A model generated the notes under the pieces. That model was not told the origin of the DNA and searched no databases. It worked only from the letters and a program-made list of their open reading frames with translations. The translations under genes were made by a program, and so were the position numbers. Below are positions 12,082-13,374 of a stretch of DNA of 13,374 nt, piece after piece (the stretch's first letter is position 1; the number at the start of each line of letters is the position of its first letter). Origin of the DNA: Bacteroidales bacterium UBA4345 (GTDB lineage: Bacteria > Bacteroidota > Bacteroidia > Bacteroidales > Paludibacteraceae); assembly GCA_002396385.1 (NCBI GenBank), contig DGTD01000019.1, forward strand, positions 1 through 13,374, written 5' to 3'.

Positions 12082-13374
12082 TTACATGCGCTCAGGCACC
12101 TCAATGCCCAGCAAGTCCATACCGGTCTTGATGGTGTTGGCAATCAGGCTCGACAACAAGAGGCGGAACTGCTGCGCGTCGGCGTTCTCCTCCTTCAAGA
12201 TGGAGAAGTCGTGGTAGAACTGGTTGTAAGCCTTGGCAAGGTCGTAGCAGTAATTGGCGATAAAGGCCGGGCTGTAGTCTTTTCCGGCCTGTTTGACCGT
12301 CTGCGGGAACGACGCCAGGTTCTGAACCAGCTGTGTTTCGCGCTCCGACAGTTCGTATTTGGCCTCCAAACGGGCAGGTACCTGCAAACCGGCCTCGGCA
12401 GCCTTGCGGATAACCGAGCGGATGCGCGCATAGGTGTACTGGATGAACGGACCAGTGTTACCGTTAAAGTCGATACTCTCCTTAGGGTTGAACATCATGT
12501 TCTTTCTTGGGTCAACCTTCAAGATGAAGTACTTGAGGGCGCCCAAACCACAAATGCGTGCAATGTTGTCGACTTCCTCTTCCGAGTAGTCTTTCAGTTT
12601 GTCGCCGCTAGTTTCCTTTGCGGTGCGAATCATCTCGTCCATCAGGTCGTCGGCGTCAACCACCGTACCCTCACGGCTCTTCATCTTGCCCTCAGGCAGC
12701 TCCACCATACCGTAGCTGAAGTGCACAAGGTCTTTACCCCACTCGAAGCCGAGCCGGTCGAGCAAGATAGAAAGGACCTGGAAGTGGTAGTTCTGTTCGT
12801 TACCCACCACATAAATCATCTTATCGATATTGTAATCGCGGAAACGCTGTTGGGCGGTACCAATGTCCTGGGTCATGTAGACAGAAGTGCCGTCGGCACG
12901 GAGCAACAGTTTCTCGTCCAAGCCGTCTTTAGCGAGGTCGGCCCATACCGACCCGTCTGGGCGGCGGTAGAAGACCCCTTTCTCAAGGCCCTCGTTCACC
13001 TTCGCCTTACCGTCGAGGTAGGTCTGGCTTTCGTAATAGATCTTATCGAAAGAGATGCCGAGGCGTTTGTAAGTCTTGTCGAAACCCTCATACACCCAGT
13101 TGTTCATCTTTTCCCAAAGGGCACGGACTTCAGGGTCGCCCGCCTCCCATTTTTCCAGCATCTGCTGGGCCTCCTTCATCAGCGGCGCCTCTTTCTTGGC
13201 ATCGTCTTCGGTCATACCCTTGGCCACAAGTTCCTTCACCTGTGCACGGTACTCCTTGTCGAAACGCACATAGTAGTCGCCCACCAGGTGGTCGCCCTTC
13301 TTGCCGGTGCTTTCAGGAGTCTCGCCGTTGCCGAACAGTTTCCAGGCCAGCATCGACTTGCAGATGTGGATGCC
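12082..13374 (-). CDS. argS: Arginyl-tRNA synthetase, C-terminal part (5' end beyond the window)
   Basis: The frame is open to the window edge, where it reads GIHICKSM, a conserved ArgS segment. 430 residues are visible, ending in LLGIEVPERM, so roughly the first quarter to third of the protein is missing. The class I catalytic loop appears as GKMKSREGTVVDADDLMDEM, the KMSKS-equivalent form seen in Bacteroidota ArgS. FNGNTGPFIQYTYARIRSV and the following helices form the start of the DALR-type anticodon-binding domain. The enzyme attaches arginine to tRNA-Arg in the cytoplasm and is essential. It is a reliable core-genome anchor on the right side of the window. An internal ATG at 13353 is not the true start. 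Confidence 0.97.
   Translation of the reverse strand, partial: GIHICKSMLAWKLFGNGETPESTGKKGDHLVGDYYVRFDKEYRAQVKELVAKGMTEDDAKKEAPLMKEAQQMLEKWEAGDPEVRALWEKMNNWVYEGFDKTYKRLGISFDKIYYESQTYLDGKAKVNEGLEKGVFYRRPDGSVWADLAKDGLDEKLLLRADGTSVYMTQDIGTAQQRFRDYNIDKMIYVVGNEQNYHFQVLSILLDRLGFEWGKDLVHFSYGMVELPEGKMKSREGTVVDADDLMDEMIRTAKETSGDKLKDYSEEEVDNIARICGLGALKYFILKVDPRKNMMFNPKESIDFNGNTGPFIQYTYARIRSVIRKAAEAGLQVPARLEAKYELSERETQLVQNLASFPQTVKQAGKDYSPAFIANYCYDLAKAYNQFYHDFSILKEENADAQQFRLLLSSLIANTIKTGMDLLGIEVPERM

Noticed and set aside
1..13374. CRISPR arrays, tRNA or rRNA genes and intact insertion sequences
   Set aside because: No regularly spaced repeats, cloverleaf or rRNA sequence, and no transposase reading frame was seen on either strand.

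Overview
The window looks like a chromosomal segment from a member of the Bacteroidota, most likely a Bacteroidales/Prevotella-like gut or oral commensal. The grounds are Bacteroidota-type promoters (TAnnTTTG at -7, some with TTTG at -33), an ArgS carrying a KMKSREG motif, and a XRE-DUF6922/AbiEii gene pair of a type common in that phylum. The right part (about 9.4-13.4 kb) is visibly richer in G+C and reads as core or housekeeping DNA. The left part (about 0.2-9.2 kb) is AT-rich and looks horizontally acquired.

Layout. (1) 1-121: promoter region of a gene that lies mostly left of the window, read leftward. (2) 113-7917: a putative 7.7-kb defence island bounded by a perfect 65-bp direct repeat (113-177 and 7853-7917). 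It carries a tightly packed five-gene minus-strand operon: C5 cytosine DNA methyltransferase, MORC/MutL-like GHKL ATPase, Z1-domain SF2-type ATPase, DUF4420-type PD-(D/E)XK nuclease, and an unrecognised 259-aa protein. Upstream of the methyltransferase is an elaborate leader: a promoter, an 18-codon leader ORF containing a G8 tract, a 10-bp inverted repeat, and a 20-bp terminator-like hairpin. Close to the right repeat is what looks like the broken N-terminus of a tyrosine recombinase. (3) 7906-9223: a minus-strand toxin-antitoxin operon (XRE-DUF6922 antitoxin, AbiEii-like nucleotidyltransferase toxin) with its own operator and terminator. (4) 9330-10655: a WYL-domain transcription factor and a 61-aa protein on the plus strand. 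Their two promoters share an operator at exactly the same distance from the -7 box. (5) 10681-13374: a secreted GH25 lysozyme-like protein and the C-terminal three quarters of arginyl-tRNA synthetase, both on the minus strand.

How it works together (partly inference). The methyltransferase probably marks host DNA, while the MORC ATPase, Z1 ATPase and PD-(D/E)XK nuclease would form an energy-dependent restriction machine on unmodified DNA. This gene set is known from comparative genomics of MutL/MORC ATPases in restriction-modification operons. The fifth gene, the leader architecture and the direct-repeat boundaries are the less explored parts. The TA operon next door suggests a small defence hotspot. 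The WYL regulator with its duplicated operator appears to be a separate, self-contained regulatory unit.
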